From Mesorhizobium sp. M2E.F.Ca.ET.219.01.1.1 (lineage in GTDB: Bacteria > Pseudomonadota > Alphaproteobacteria > Rhizobiales > Rhizobiaceae), in contig NZ_SADT02000001.1 of the NCBI RefSeq assembly GCF_004016445.2, forward strand, positions 2,146,181-2,210,180: a stretch of 64,000 nucleotides of DNA, given 5' to 3'. The notes beneath the pieces were generated by a model. That model was not told the DNA's origin and made no database searches. It saw nothing but the letters and a program-made list of their open reading frames with translations. Below are positions 1-9,403 of the stretch, in pieces. Position numbers and translations under genes: made by a program. How positions within the stretch are numbered: position 1 is the stretch's first letter; each line of letters starts with the position of its first letter.

Positions 1-697
1 TGCGCCGCAGAAGCCTGGTCTGGATATCCATCAGCGACTGCTGGGTCTGCTCCCACCGCCGCAGCGCCGGCTCGGACATGCCGAGCGAGCGCAATGTCTC
101 GGCGCCATCGATGAATTGAACAACGGCTGTTTGAGCGCGGCGCAACTCCGACGCTGCCGCCTGGCTCTTGCGGCGGGTGAGAAAATCGTTGGCGAGTGCC
201 GCGCAGAAAAGGAGCACGCCTCCGGCGATGCCGACCATGCCCAGCGCCGGATGCAGCAACCACATGAACGCCAGGAAAACCGGCGTCCATGGCGCGTCGA
301 GAAAGGTCAGGATGCCGTCGCCGGCGACGAAGCTGCGCAAATCGCCGACATCCTTGAGACCAGCCTCGAGGTTGCTGCCGGCGAGCCGCGCCTGCATGGC
401 GCGTTCGATCACCGGAACGCTGAGCTGCTCGTCCAGCCATTGGCTGATATGGCCCAGCATCATGCGGCGGGCGTGTTCCAGCATGCCGTAGACCGCGATG
501 GCGCCGATGACGGCAAGTGTCAGCCACAACAGCGTATCGATGGAGCCGCTCGACAGCACCCGGTCGTAGATCTGCAGCATGTAGACGGTGCTGGCGAGCA
601 GCAGGAGATTGGCAAGCAGGCTGAAGAGGAGGAGGGCGGGCACCTGACGGCGCGCCAAGTGCATTACTTCCTGGAGTTGCGGTCTCGGCTGTATCAC
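1..697 (-). CDS. Type I secretion ABC exporter (PrtD/HlyB-like), N-terminal part, runs off the window
   Basis: The reverse strand reads through the membrane domain of a type I secretion ABC exporter. After a short cytosolic start come a hydrophobic segment, the family motif YMLQIYDRVLSSGS, a second hydrophobic segment (LWLTLAVIGAIAVYGML) and a third pair near FLAFMWLLHPALGMVG. This matches the PrtD/AprD family, which energises export of C-terminal-signal proteins with an HlyD adaptor. The ATPase domain lies beyond position 1. I chose a GTG start at 697, preceded by a purine-rich AGCGGGGG; an in-frame ATG at 664 would cut off family-typical residues. The gene lies directly downstream of the large secreted protein, on the same strand, so that protein is its likely substrate. 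Confidence 0.8.
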   Translation of the reverse strand, partial: MIQPRPQLQEVMHLARRQVPALLLFSLLANLLLLASTVYMLQIYDRVLSSGSIDTLLWLTLAVIGAIAVYGMLEHARRMMLGHISQWLDEQLSVPVIERAMQARLAGSNLEAGLKDVGDLRSFVAGDGILTFLDAPWTPVFLAFMWLLHPALGMVGIAGGVLLFCAALANDFLTRRKSQAAASELRRAQTAVVQFIDGAETLRSLGMSEPALRRWEQTQQSLMDIQTRLLRR

Positions 698-727
698 GGA
701 TACCCCCGCTTCTTCATTGCTGCTGAG

Positions 728-760
728 ACCAACGGGGGCAGCTTGGCTGCCCCCGTTGGT
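728..760 (-). terminator. Perfect 15-bp hairpin between the secreted protein and its exporter
   Basis: Arms at 728-742 and 746-760 are perfectly complementary with a 3-base loop, starting 7 bases past the stop codon of the secreted repeat protein. There is no long T run, so it may be an attenuator or mRNA-stabilising hairpin that lowers exporter expression relative to the substrate, rather than a full terminator. Confidence 0.65.
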
Positions 761-766
761 TCTGCA

Positions 767-3700
767 TCAGGCGATGTCGACGAGTATGTGCTGGACGGTG
801 GTCGCGTCGCCGTCCGCGTCGTGCAGCTGGACGCCGAAGTCGAGATGGGCGTCCGGTGTCGTGGTCTGCGTCGAGGTGAAGCCGAGGTCTACGATCTTCA
901 GAACGTCGTTGTCGGTCGGGTCCCAGTTCACCAGTGTGGTCTGAGAGCTACCACCACTTGAACCCGTCGCTTGATTCAGATCGATCGCCGTGCCGTCGCC
1001 GGTGATCCCATTCCCGGACTGCATGATCTGGGCACCTTCGATCACCCAGTTCGAGTTAGCATCGTTGTAGTCGTTCCTCTCGATGATAACGAGGCCATCG
1101 TTGTTATCGAGTGGGAAGTCCGCTGCGTACGCGGCAGGCACCTGCCCTATTTTGTAAATGTCAGAATTCGAGATGTAGATCGCCTTGGAGGTATGCAGTG
1201 AACTGTCCGTGCTGCTGACCAGGTCGAGGATCACCATCAGGTCCTCACTGTTGCCGATGCCGTCGAATTTGATGGCCATGTCAGCGGCCGTCTGGCTCGG
1301 GGTGATGCTCTCGGTGGCGATACCGGGGCTGGTGTCAAAGAACCGCAGCGTCAGCAATTCGCCCTTTTGGATAGTATCACCAGCGACCCCGTTCGTGCTC
1401 TGGGTGGCAGACACCCAGTCCTCGTGGTTGTTTGTGACCAGATCGCCGGGGTTCCATGCCGTGTCAGCGGGTGTCGCGTTGTCACTGTCGCCGGTCGAGT
1501 TAAGGCCGAATTTGATCGTGTTGGTGGTCGAGTTCGCCGTGAACTGCACAAAGAAGTCGCGATCGGTTGTTTCGGGCGTGCTGTCTGCTTCGAAGAGCTT
1601 CTCAACCACGATGTTCGGGTGGCCGGTATTGCTGGTGGGCTGCTTGGAAAGAAGCTCGCTGGTGTGCAGGATGTCTTTGGTGAACCCCTCCACAGCGTCG
1701 TTCAATGTGATGGTATAGGTGTCGCCAGCCTTATCGAAGACAAGGGTTCCGCCTGCGGTGGCTGTCTGGTTGCCGGTCGTGTTCGGATCGCTGTCGTACG
1801 AAATTTGCCAGTTGAATGTTGCCGAGGTGGCGCTTTCCGACTGCAGCGTCGCGAACGAACTGATGAACTGGGTCGGCGTGCCAGGAACAAGACCGGTGAG
1901 GTTGCCGCCGAGGCTAAGTTGGAGCCCTGCAAGCACGGTGTCCTGGTCGACGAAATCCGAATGCGCGGCATCGTAGCCCGCGAACTGGTCGCTGCCGATA
2001 TCGTAGCCGAAATCGCCCACGGCTTGCTGGCCAACGAGGTTGGTCATAACTTCGTGGGTCCCGATAAGCGGGCTCCCGGCGAGGTTGTTCTGGTCGCCGT
2101 CGAACGGCTTCGTTATCGTCGGGCCGTCGTCCTCGAAGGCAAAGGCGGTGCCGATGTTGGCTGTGTCATGGGCGGTGTCGCCGTCACCATCCGTGGCAGT
2201 CGCCGTCAATGTGACCAGATCGGCTGCGGCCAGTGTTGCCGCCGAAGCGCCGCTCTCAACCGGATCCGTCGGGTCGTTGTGGATGACAGCGCGGTTCTGG
2301 GTCAGCGTCACCTCGCCGGTATTCTCGTCGACGCTGATCACGTAAGCGACGGTGCCCGTATCGTTCTGCAAATAGCCTTCGACTTCGCCGTTGACATTGA
2401 GGCGCAACAGGATGTTGTCACCACTGAGCGTGTCGTCGAGGCCGCTGTCGTCGCCTGCGTTCTTGATGCCAAGCTCATAAGTGACAGTGCCGCCGTCGGC
2501 GCCGAGATCGGTGGTGAAAGCCGAAGCGAATCCCGCCGATGCGGTATCAGAAATATCGGTGTCGTCGGTAGTCACCGTGGGAATGGTGCCGTCCGCAGTC
2601 ACGGTCGGGCCGTCGTCCTCGAAGGCAAAGGCGGCACCAATATCGGCTGTGTCATGCGCGGTATCGCCGTCACCGTCGGTGGCAGTCGCGGTCAAAGTGA
2701 CGAGGTCGGCCGCGGCAAGTGTGGCCGCCGAAGCGCCGCTCTCCACCGAATCTGTCGCATCGTCGTGGACGACCGCACGGTTTTGGGTGAGCGTCACCTC
2801 GCCAGTGTTCTCATCGACGCTGATGACGAAGGCGACGGTGCCAGTGTGGTTCTGCAGATAGCCTTCGACTTCGCCGTTGTTGTTGAGGCGCAACAGAATG
2901 TTGTCGCCGCTCAGCGTGTCGTCCACGCCGCTGTCAACACCCGCTTGCTTGACACCCAGCGCGTAGGTGACGCCGTCGAGACCATCGGAGCCGCCGTCAG
3001 TGCTGAAGACGGAAGCAAAGCTCTTTGAATCGGTGTCGATGACGTTGGTATCGTCGGTAGTCAGCGTCGGAACGACCCCATCCGCGGTTACGGCCGGACC
3101 GTCGTCGTTGAAGTTGATGAAGGAGCCGACCTGTTCGTTGTAGGCGTTGGTGGTCTGTCCGGCAAAATGCACTTCCTTGACGTCGAAATAATCCTTCTGC
3201 GTATCGATATTCTTGATGGTGAAGCGGTCGAAGGTCCCGCCAGAGCCGCCCGCAGTCGTGAAATCGACTGTCACGCCCTCGCCGACATTGTGCAGGATCA
3301 TTCCGGTGCCGCTGAGATCAACGGTGATGCCCAGGGCGGCAGCGGTCGTCGCCACGCCGTTCAGCTTGAACGTCGCTCCGGTGATATTGATCTCGGTATC
3401 GTTGTCGTCACCCGGTACAGCTCCGCCTTTCGCGTTGTCGTCATTATTGTAGGCGTGGACCTCGATATCGGCCACGGTGTTGGTCGGGGTGGACTGCGAG
3501 ATCGAGAAACCCGCGCCGGATACGTTTTCGATATGATCGGTGTAATTTGGGGCAAGCGGCGAGTTGGTGAAGTTCTTGCCGGCGCTCTGACTCCCACCGT
3601 TGATCAAGTCGATCTGGAGTTCACGACCAAAGCGCACGTCCTGAGACGAAACACCCAGGCCTTGCGTGCTGACGTTGACTTCAGCTTGGACACCATTGTC

Positions 3701-4339
3701 GTGGGCCGTGACAAGAATCTTTTGCGTGCTCGCGACGTCGGCATCGAGGATGTACCAATTATTATGGCCGGGAGGAGCGTCGCCGAGCTGGCTGAAATTC
3801 AGCACCGACGTCCCGCTAACCGATGCGTACACCTTGTTGAGCAGATCGATCTGGTCGTTTGGGTTGGTCGCGTCCGGGTGGGACAGTGGCACATACTGGA
3901 CCAGGTACAGGTCCGCATTGGTGGTGCTGGTGCCGACGAGTCCAAACGAGAAGGCGAGCGGACCGGTTGCAGCTGGTGCCGCGCCAGCGTTGGAGGTGCC
4001 AATGACACCGATCACAACGTTGGGGTGACTTGCATCCTGGAACAGCCAGACATAATTACCGTCGACCGTCCGGATGCCGCTGTTCACACCGACGGTGGTG
4101 GAAAATGGAGTTCCGGAGGAGTTCTGCGCAAGAATGACCGAGGTGATGGTTTCGCCGGCGTTTGCGGAGGCCACCACGAAGTCGGCTTGGAAGGCAACTT
4201 CGGGCGACGTCAGCCCGCCCGAACCGTCGAGGCCCAGGAGATATTGCAGCGTGCTGTTGTTGGTAGGGGCAATATCATCTTCCTGGAGACCGGTGGTCTC
4301 GTCGATGATGATGTCTTGCGCGGTGATGTCGAGTGCCAT
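767..4339 (-). CDS. Large type I-secreted protein with two DUF5801/T1SS-143-like repeats
   Basis: The 1190-residue product is acidic and rich in Asp, Thr, Ser and Gly with almost no Cys, as expected of an exported surface or extracellular protein. The middle holds two nearly identical units of about 162 residues (each with DDTLSGDNILLRL, GEVEGYLQN, ISVDENTGEVTLTQNRAV and TATATDGDGDTA), the signature of DUF5801 repeats found in type I-secreted adhesins. The C-terminus (DFGVQLHDADGDATT) is compatible with an uncleaved C-terminal secretion signal; I see no RTX nonapeptide array. The ATG at 4339 has a good GGGAGAA ribosome-binding site. The exporter follows downstream on the same strand; the adaptor gene upstream is broken. 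A role in adhesion or biofilm is inferred from the family only. Confidence 0.8.
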   Translation of the reverse strand: MALDITAQDIIIDETTGLQEDDIAPTNNSTLQYLLGLDGSGGLTSPEVAFQADFVVASANAGETITSVILAQNSSGTPFSTTVGVNSGIRTVDGNYVWLFQDASHPNVVIGVIGTSNAGAAPAATGPLAFSFGLVGTSTTNADLYLVQYVPLSHPDATNPNDQIDLLNKVYASVSGTSVLNFSQLGDAPPGHNNWYILDADVASTQKILVTAHDNGVQAEVNVSTQGLGVSSQDVRFGRELQIDLINGGSQSAGKNFTNSPLAPNYTDHIENVSGAGFSISQSTPTNTVADIEVHAYNNDDNAKGGAVPGDDNDTEINITGATFKLNGVATTAAALGITVDLSGTGMILHNVGEGVTVDFTTAGGSGGTFDRFTIKNIDTQKDYFDVKEVHFAGQTTNAYNEQVGSFINFNDDGPAVTADGVVPTLTTDDTNVIDTDSKSFASVFSTDGGSDGLDGVTYALGVKQAGVDSGVDDTLSGDNILLRLNNNGEVEGYLQNHTGTVAFVISVDENTGEVTLTQNRAVVHDDATDSVESGASAATLAAADLVTLTATATDGDGDTAHDTADIGAAFAFEDDGPTVTADGTIPTVTTDDTDISDTASAGFASAFTTDLGADGGTVTYELGIKNAGDDSGLDDTLSGDNILLRLNVNGEVEGYLQNDTGTVAYVISVDENTGEVTLTQNRAVIHNDPTDPVESGASAATLAAADLVTLTATATDGDGDTAHDTANIGTAFAFEDDGPTITKPFDGDQNNLAGSPLIGTHEVMTNLVGQQAVGDFGYDIGSDQFAGYDAAHSDFVDQDTVLAGLQLSLGGNLTGLVPGTPTQFISSFATLQSESATSATFNWQISYDSDPNTTGNQTATAGGTLVFDKAGDTYTITLNDAVEGFTKDILHTSELLSKQPTSNTGHPNIVVEKLFEADSTPETTDRDFFVQFTANSTTNTIKFGLNSTGDSDNATPADTAWNPGDLVTNNHEDWVSATQSTNGVAGDTIQKGELLTLRFFDTSPGIATESITPSQTAADMAIKFDGIGNSEDLMVILDLVSSTDSSLHTSKAIYISNSDIYKIGQVPAAYAADFPLDNNDGLVIIERNDYNDANSNWVIEGAQIMQSGNGITGDGTAIDLNQATGSSGGSSQTTLVNWDPTDNDVLKIVDLGFTSTQTTTPDAHLDFGVQLHDADGDATTVQHILVDIA
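2121..3095. repeat. Two tandem ~162-codon repeats inside the secreted-protein gene
   Basis: Units 2121-2606 (486 bases) and 2607-3095 (489 bases) are highly similar at the DNA level, and the start of a third diverges at about 3096. They encode the two DUF5801-like domains. Such in-frame repeats can expand or contract by recombination. Confidence 0.85.
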
Positions 4340-5283
4340 TGCGATTCTCCCTGGTTTCAATGCGGCTTGCGCTGTAATCGGCCCAACGCCCGGCAACCGG
4401 CCGCACGGACGCACATCCGCCGGCGAGAGCCGGCGCTGAGCGCCATCGTTAAAAGGAAACTGGAGTTCTGGATTGGCTCAGGGGGTAGAGGGTGTGGGAG
4501 GCGCCGCCGCTAATCCTCCGCTCCTTGCCCCGTCAGGCAAGTCTAGGCGGATGCGTCCTACGCGCGTCGGTGATCCACCAACGGCGGACACCAAGGATCG
4601 ACAATGAGGGCATACTCAACCCCGCCCCTCTTCTCAGGCATTGCTGCCTGTACGCCTCCGAAGAAAAGTTTACGCTTATTTGTGGAAACTTCAAATCGGA
4701 CTGTTGCCTTTTAACAAAAAGTGTGACTCCAGAAAAAGGTCCCTTGATTCACGGGACTTTTGTCCCTCCTTCTCGAACTGCTTGAAATCAAACGAGAATA
4801 AGGCAATTCGCGCTAAAGGATTTGACTGTGACACCTGCGCCAGCGATGAAATAGGCCCATGAAGAAAACGATTGCCGTAGCACCTATGATGGATGGGACG
4901 GACATTTAAGCAAAACCAGCCACTTACGAGAGGTCGTGTGCAAAAATCGCACACGAAGGTTCTGCTTCTCTTCTTTTTTCGTTCCCACGACGGAGCCGCC
5001 GACGGCCCTATTCGGACGCACTTTTGTCGATGAAATTGGCCGGACGGTCGAGGACGTTCGCTACGATGTCAGCGGGACCTTAGTGTCCGGTGCGGCGTCC
5101 AGTTTGCCCGGGGTTCTTGGAAGCTTTTCGAACTTTCTGCCTCACGCCTCCCGCTGAAGCGCGCCAGCTCTTCGAAAAAACTGGCGAGCCAGGATCCGCA
5201 GTGGTGCAAACTTGATCGAGGGGGATCCGAGGGGGAAGACCGGCACTGGGAACAGCTCCTGTTCCGACTCCTCATAAGGATAG
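4340..5283. other. Long region without a convincing gene
   Basis: This stretch separates the secreted-protein gene from the HlyD remnant. It is less GC-rich than its surroundings around 4650-4980. It holds short palindromic sequence near 4735-4766 (GGTCCC followed by GGGACTTTTGTCCC) that could be a terminator or operator. The promoter of the secreted-protein gene should lie here, but I cannot place it. Open frames here, such as 4936-5157, have no recognisable family features. Confidence 0.5.
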
Positions 5284-6151
5284 GGGGATGTCGGTCGCGG
5301 AGGCCGCGCCGGACAGAAGGCGCAGCTCGAAGAACGCATCGCGCAGCTTGTCGAAGAAAGCTCGGGGTTGAGCGAGCAGCGGGTCGCAAAAAGCCACGAA
5401 ATCGAGCTGATCGGCACCGAACTCGAAAGCATCCGCAAGCTCTGGCGCCAGAAGCTGGTCTCGATCGATCGCCTGACCGCGCTCGAGCGCGATGCGGTCC
5501 GCCTCGACGGCGAGCACGGCCAGCTCACCGCATCGATCGCGCAGGCCAAGGGCCGCATTGCCGAAACGCGACTGCAGATTATTCAGGTCGATCAAGACCT
5601 GCGCAAGGAAGTCGCAACCGAGCTGCGCGATGTCCAGAGCAAGATATCGGAATTCGTCGAGCGCAAGGTGTCGGCCGAAGACCAGCTGAAGCGCATCGAT
5701 TTGCGCAGCCCACAGGATGGCGTGGTGCATCAGCTGACGGTGCATACCGTCGGTGGGGTCATCACGCCTGGTGAAGTGGTCATGCTGGTGGTTCCGGTTG
5801 CGGACGAACTGACTGTTGAAGCACGAGTCGCTCCGCAGGATATCGATCAGCTGAAGCCAGGCCAGGAAGCTGGGCTTAAATTCTCGGCGTTCAATCAGCG
5901 CGTCACGCCGGAGCTGAATGGCAACGTCAAGGAGATTGCCGCGGATCTCAGCCTCGACGAGCGCAGCGGGGGCAGGGTTCTATACTGTGCGTATCGGTAT
6001 TGTCCGCAGCGAGCTGAAAAAGCTGAAGGGCCTGACGCTTGCGCCCGGCATGCCAGTTGAAGTGTTCTTTTCGACGGGCAACCGCACAATGCTTTCATAT
6101 CTTGTGAAGCCCCTAGCTGATCAAATTGATCGGGCGTTCAGGGAAGAGTGA
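5284..6151 (+). pseudogene. HlyD/PrtE-type membrane fusion protein, truncated and frameshifted
   Basis: The frame from about 5284 encodes the coiled-coil and C-terminal part of a type I secretion membrane fusion protein: a long heptad-like region to about 5690, then the lipoyl/beta-barrel section (RSPQDGVVHQLTVHTVGGVI, VARVAPQDIDQLKPGQ). The N-terminal membrane anchor is absent and a stop codon lies just upstream. Near 5968-5982, at a run of G residues, the reading frame shifts by one base; the conserved end (GFYTVRIGIV, LAPGMPVEVFF, YLVKPLADQ) continues in another frame to 6151. Loss of this adaptor would disable the exporter unless another HlyD substitutes. A sequencing error could explain the frameshift but not the missing N-terminus. 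Confidence 0.8.
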
Positions 6152-6612
6152 CCCGCGCCGCGGACGGGTCGCCGAACGTCGGCTTTCTGGCAATCGCCTC
6201 ACAGGTCGACAGCCCGCTTTCGGCCCAAAGCGGATGCCGAACAGTCCCACAATTTTAGGCCGAATCGAAGTAGCGTCGCGCGGGGCCGACTCCGCGGCGT
6301 TGCTGACTTGGTTGACACGCTGTGCGGGGGGGCGCTCTTCGGAAGAGCGCTACCGCCTTTCCCCACTCGGAAACCCAGCGATATTTCCTCCGGTGTTGGG
6401 CGTGATGACCTGTATCGGTTTTGCAAAGAGATCCGTCCGTCACTTTTAGATCAGTGCATCGCGCAAGCGTCGACAGCAGGCAATCTCGCGTCGCGAACTT
6501 TCAGGCGAGCGCCGGGCGGCTTCCCACAATCGGTTGGTGATGGGCTTTTGCGCGCGATTTCGCGCAGTGCCACTTGACTCCTGCCGAACTCTGTGAAAAA
6601 TTTTGCAGTAAT
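6152..6612. other. Intergenic region upstream of the polyol regulator
   Basis: No convincing gene is seen. A TTGACT hexamer at 6574-6579 may be the -35 element for the regulator gene at 6637; the matching -10 is unclear in the AT-rich stretch 6595-6625. Confidence 0.4.
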
Positions 6613-6626
6613 TGATAAAAATATCA
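6613..6626. promoter_or_regulatory. TGATA-AAAA-TATCA palindrome, possible autoregulatory operator
   Basis: A perfect 5-bp inverted repeat with a 4-base spacer sits directly upstream of the regulator's ribosome-binding site (AGAGGG at 6626-6631). Its position suits an operator for the SorC-family regulator, but this is inferred from position and symmetry only. Confidence 0.4.
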
Positions 6627-6636
6627 GAGGGTGGAG

Positions 6637-7611
6637 ATGGTAGGGTTCGGCAACGGCCTCCTTCGCGATGACGAGACCAGCATGGCCGCCCGAGCCGCAT
6701 GGCTTCACTATGCCGGCGGCCTCACCCAGTCCGAGGTCGCCAAGCGGCTTGGATTGACCAGCCTAAAGGCGCACCGCCTCATAACCAAAGCCAACCAGGA
6801 GGGTCTGGTTAAGGTCTATATCGACGGCGAAATCTCCGAATGCGTGGCGATCGAGGACGAGTTGTCCGGCCGCTACGGCCTCGATTATTGCGAGGTGGTT
6901 CCGGAGTTCGATCCCGAGGACCTGCCGCTCAAGGCGCTCGGCATCGCCGGCGCGCAGTTTCTCAAGCGCGAGATCGAACGCGGCGAGGGCGCGCTGATCG
7001 GCGTCGGCCATGGCCGCACGCTTGCGGCCTGCGTTGAATATCTGCCGCGCATATCGGCGAACGGAATCCGCTTCGTCTCGCTGCTTGGGGGCCTGACCAG
7101 GAAATTCTCCGCCAATCCGCACGACGTCATCCATCGCCTGGCCGAGCGCACCGGCGCCGAAGCCTATGTCATGCCGGTGCCGATGTTCGCCAACACCGTC
7201 GAGGACCGCGCGGTGCTGCTTGGCCAGAAGGGCATCAGCGAGGTGTTCGACCTCGCGCGATCCGCCGATCTCCTGCTTGCCGGTATCGGCACCGCGGAAC
7301 AGGAGGCCTCGCTCGTCGCCACCGGCATGATCGCAAAGGGCGAAATGGAGGAGACCCGCCGCAACGGCGCCGTGGGCGAACTGCTCGGCCACTTCTTCGA
7401 CGAGGAGGGCAGGCCGCTCGCCACCACGGTCTCCAGCCGCGCGCTGGCGCTGGCGCGCGAGGACATAGCCAACCGCAGGATCGTCGCCGTCGCCGGCGGC
7501 AAGATAAAGGTCCGCGCCATCAAGTCGGTGCTGGAGGGGCGCTACCTCAAGGGCCTGATAACCGACGAGCGCACGGCGCGATCGCTCGTGGAGAAGACGC
7601 CGGTCGGGTAG
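6637..7611 (+). CDS. SorC/DeoR-family sugar-binding transcriptional regulator, EryD-like
   Basis: This 324-residue protein has an N-terminal helix-turn-helix (AAWLHYAGGLTQSEVAKRLG, about residues 16-50) followed by the sugar-phosphate-binding SorC domain (GVGHGRTL, LLGGLTRKF, LLAGIGTAEQEASL, VAGGKIKVRAIKSVL). The order and length match the SorC family, which includes EryD, the erythritol-responsive repressor of Brucella. I prefer the ATG at 6637 to a GTG at 6631, since AGAGGG is then spaced 5 bases away. It is the first gene of the polyol operon, 45 bases before the binding-protein gene, so it probably controls that operon and responds to a phosphorylated intermediate. The EryD assignment is by homology and context; the true effector is unknown. 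Confidence 0.8.
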   Translation: MVGFGNGLLRDDETSMAARAAWLHYAGGLTQSEVAKRLGLTSLKAHRLITKANQEGLVKVYIDGEISECVAIEDELSGRYGLDYCEVVPEFDPEDLPLKALGIAGAQFLKREIERGEGALIGVGHGRTLAACVEYLPRISANGIRFVSLLGGLTRKFSANPHDVIHRLAERTGAEAYVMPVPMFANTVEDRAVLLGQKGISEVFDLARSADLLLAGIGTAEQEASLVATGMIAKGEMEETRRNGAVGELLGHFFDEEGRPLATTVSSRALALAREDIANRRIVAVAGGKIKVRAIKSVLEGRYLKGLITDERTARSLVEKTPVG

Positions 7612-7656
7612 CCGGCAACAGTTTCGTTGAAACTACCCTTTGGAGGAGAAGAAGAC

Positions 7657-9102
7657 ATGCATGAGAAAGAGAAAGACCTGCTCGACGCCTTCCTGCGCGG
7701 ACAAGTCGACCGCCGCGGACTGATCAAGGGACTGGGTGCGATGGGCCTTGCCGCCAGCACCGCCGGCGTCCTGCTCAACCTGGGCCAGACCCGCGCGCTT
7801 GCCGCCGATTTCGACTGGCAGGCGCATAAGGGCAAGACCATCAAGCTCCTGCTCAACAAGCATCCTTATGCGGATGCCATGATCGCCGACCTCGACAATT
7901 TCAAGCAGCTGACCGGCATGAACGTCACCTATGACGTGTTCCCGGAAGACGTCTATTTCGACAAGGTCACGGCGGCGCTCTCGGCGAGCTCGCCCGAATA
8001 CGACGCCTTCATGACCGGCGCATACATGACCTGGACCTACGGCCCGGCCGGCTGGATCACCGACCTCAACGAATGGATCAAGGACCCGACCAAGACCAAT
8101 CCGAAATATGCCTGGGACGACTTCCTCCCGGGCGTCAGGAATTCCTGCGCCTGGAACGGCAAGCCCGGTGGCGCGCTGGGCTCCGACGACGCAAAGCAAT
8201 GGTGCATTCCGTGGGGCTTCGAGCAGAACAACATCACCTACAACAAGGCGATGTTCGACAAGGCCGGCGTCAAGGTCCCCGGCAACATGGACGAGATGGT
8301 CGCCGCGGCCGCAAAGCTGACCAAGGATGTCGGCGGCGGCGTCTACGGCATCGGCGTGCGCGGCTCGCGCTCCTGGGCCACCATCCATCCGGGCTTCCTG
8401 TCAGCCTACGCCAACTTCGACCAGAAGGACCTCAACGTCTCTGCCGACGGCAAGCTATCGGCGGCCATGGCTACCGCTGAATCCAAGGCCTTCCACAAGC
8501 AGTGGGTGCAGATGATCCAGGAAAGCGGCCCGAAGGACTGGTCGACCTACACCTGGTACCAGGTCGGCACCGATCTCGGCGCCGGCGCTTCGGCGATGAT
8601 CTTCGACGCCGACATCCTCGGCTACTTCATGAACGGCGGCACCAACAAGATGGCCGGCCAGCTCGCCTTCTCGGCCTTCAAGGCCAATCCGGCCGCCAAG
8701 GCGCCGACGCCGAACATCTGGATCTGGTCGCTGTCGATGTCTACCTTCTCGAAGGACAAGGACGCCACCTGGTACTTCATGCAGTGGGCTTCCGGCCTCG
8801 ACCACTGCCTGTTCGGCGCCACCAAGATGGATTTTGTCAATCCGGTCCGCCAGGCGGTGTGGAAGGACGAGATGTTCCGCGAGAAGCTCAACAAGAGCTA
8901 TCCGGGCTATGTCGATATGTTCGACGCTTCCGCGCCCGGGGCCAGCATCAAGTTCACCGCGCAGCCGCTGTTCTTCGACCTCACCACCGAATGGGCTGCG
9001 ACCTTGCAGAAGATGGTGGCCAAGGAAGTGCCGGTTGACGAAGGGCTCGACAAGCTGGCCGAAAGCATCAACGGCCAGCTCAAGGAAGCCGGCCTCGGCT
9101 GA
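7657..9102 (+). CDS. ABC importer substrate-binding protein (extracellular family 1 type, Tat-like signal)
   Basis: The 481-residue protein begins with an N-region containing twin arginines (VDRRGLIKGLGAMGLAAS, residues 18-35), resembling a Tat signal, with likely cleavage after TRALA. The mature part has features of the MalE/UgpB-like family (NNITYNKAMFDKAGVKVP, GTDLGAGASAMIFDADILG). It would capture a polyol or sugar in the periplasm and hand it to the two permeases that follow. The ATG at 7657 has a strong GGAGGAG site. The following 300-base gap carries repeat palindromes, which may uncouple its expression from the membrane genes. The whole set resembles GlpV-GlpPQ-GlpST of Rhizobium; the ligand is inferred to be a small polyol. 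Confidence 0.85.
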   Translation: MHEKEKDLLDAFLRGQVDRRGLIKGLGAMGLAASTAGVLLNLGQTRALAADFDWQAHKGKTIKLLLNKHPYADAMIADLDNFKQLTGMNVTYDVFPEDVYFDKVTAALSASSPEYDAFMTGAYMTWTYGPAGWITDLNEWIKDPTKTNPKYAWDDFLPGVRNSCAWNGKPGGALGSDDAKQWCIPWGFEQNNITYNKAMFDKAGVKVPGNMDEMVAAAAKLTKDVGGGVYGIGVRGSRSWATIHPGFLSAYANFDQKDLNVSADGKLSAAMATAESKAFHKQWVQMIQESGPKDWSTYTWYQVGTDLGAGASAMIFDADILGYFMNGGTNKMAGQLAFSAFKANPAAKAPTPNIWIWSLSMSTFSKDKDATWYFMQWASGLDHCLFGATKMDFVNPVRQAVWKDEMFREKLNKSYPGYVDMFDASAPGASIKFTAQPLFFDLTTEWAATLQKMVAKEVPVDEGLDKLAESINGQLKEAGLG

Positions 9103-9126
9103 ACCGGGTGACGGCTGGTCCGCCTG

Positions 9127-9268
9127 GAGCATGATCCCTAAAAGCGGGAACCGGTTTCCGGAAGATCATGCTCGAACTAGAGTTGGGTCTGATGGCGGTT
9201 CAACGAAACGCCATCATGATCCAGGCAATTCCGGGAAGAGCGCATTGCGGTTTTCGTCCCGGAATTGC
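9127..9268. repeat. Composite palindromic intergenic repeat (Mesorhizobium-type)
   Basis: Three hairpins lie in a row between the binding-protein gene and the first permease: GAGCATGATC at 9127-9136 with its complement at 9164-9173; GATGGCG at 9191-9197 with its complement at 9209-9215; and a 12-bp arm at 9225-9236 with its complement at 9257-9268. From memory, sequences like these are scattered through Mesorhizobium genomes. In an operon they could act as mRNA-stabilising or attenuating hairpins, giving more binding protein than permease. Confidence 0.75.
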
Positions 9269-9403
9269 ATGGAACTCCAGGCGGGCGGGCCCGCCCCTGC
9301 ATTTATTGCGATGCGGCGCCTATGGTGCTGTTAGTTCGCCCGGCCGGCCGCCTTGCTCCCTTGGGCGACCGGCGCGGCAAAAACAACCGACACAGGCTGA
9401 CAA

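Noticed and set aside
1367..3028. Long plus-strand open frame opposite the secreted-protein gene
   Set aside because: It is antisense to a gene with repeat-domain features, has no motif and no ribosome-binding site; long empty frames are expected opposite GC-rich coding sequence.
4733..4766. Palindromic GGTCCC/GGGAC/GTCCC sequence as a defined operator
   Set aside because: It can fold in more than one way and lies far from any intact gene start, so I cannot assign a role.
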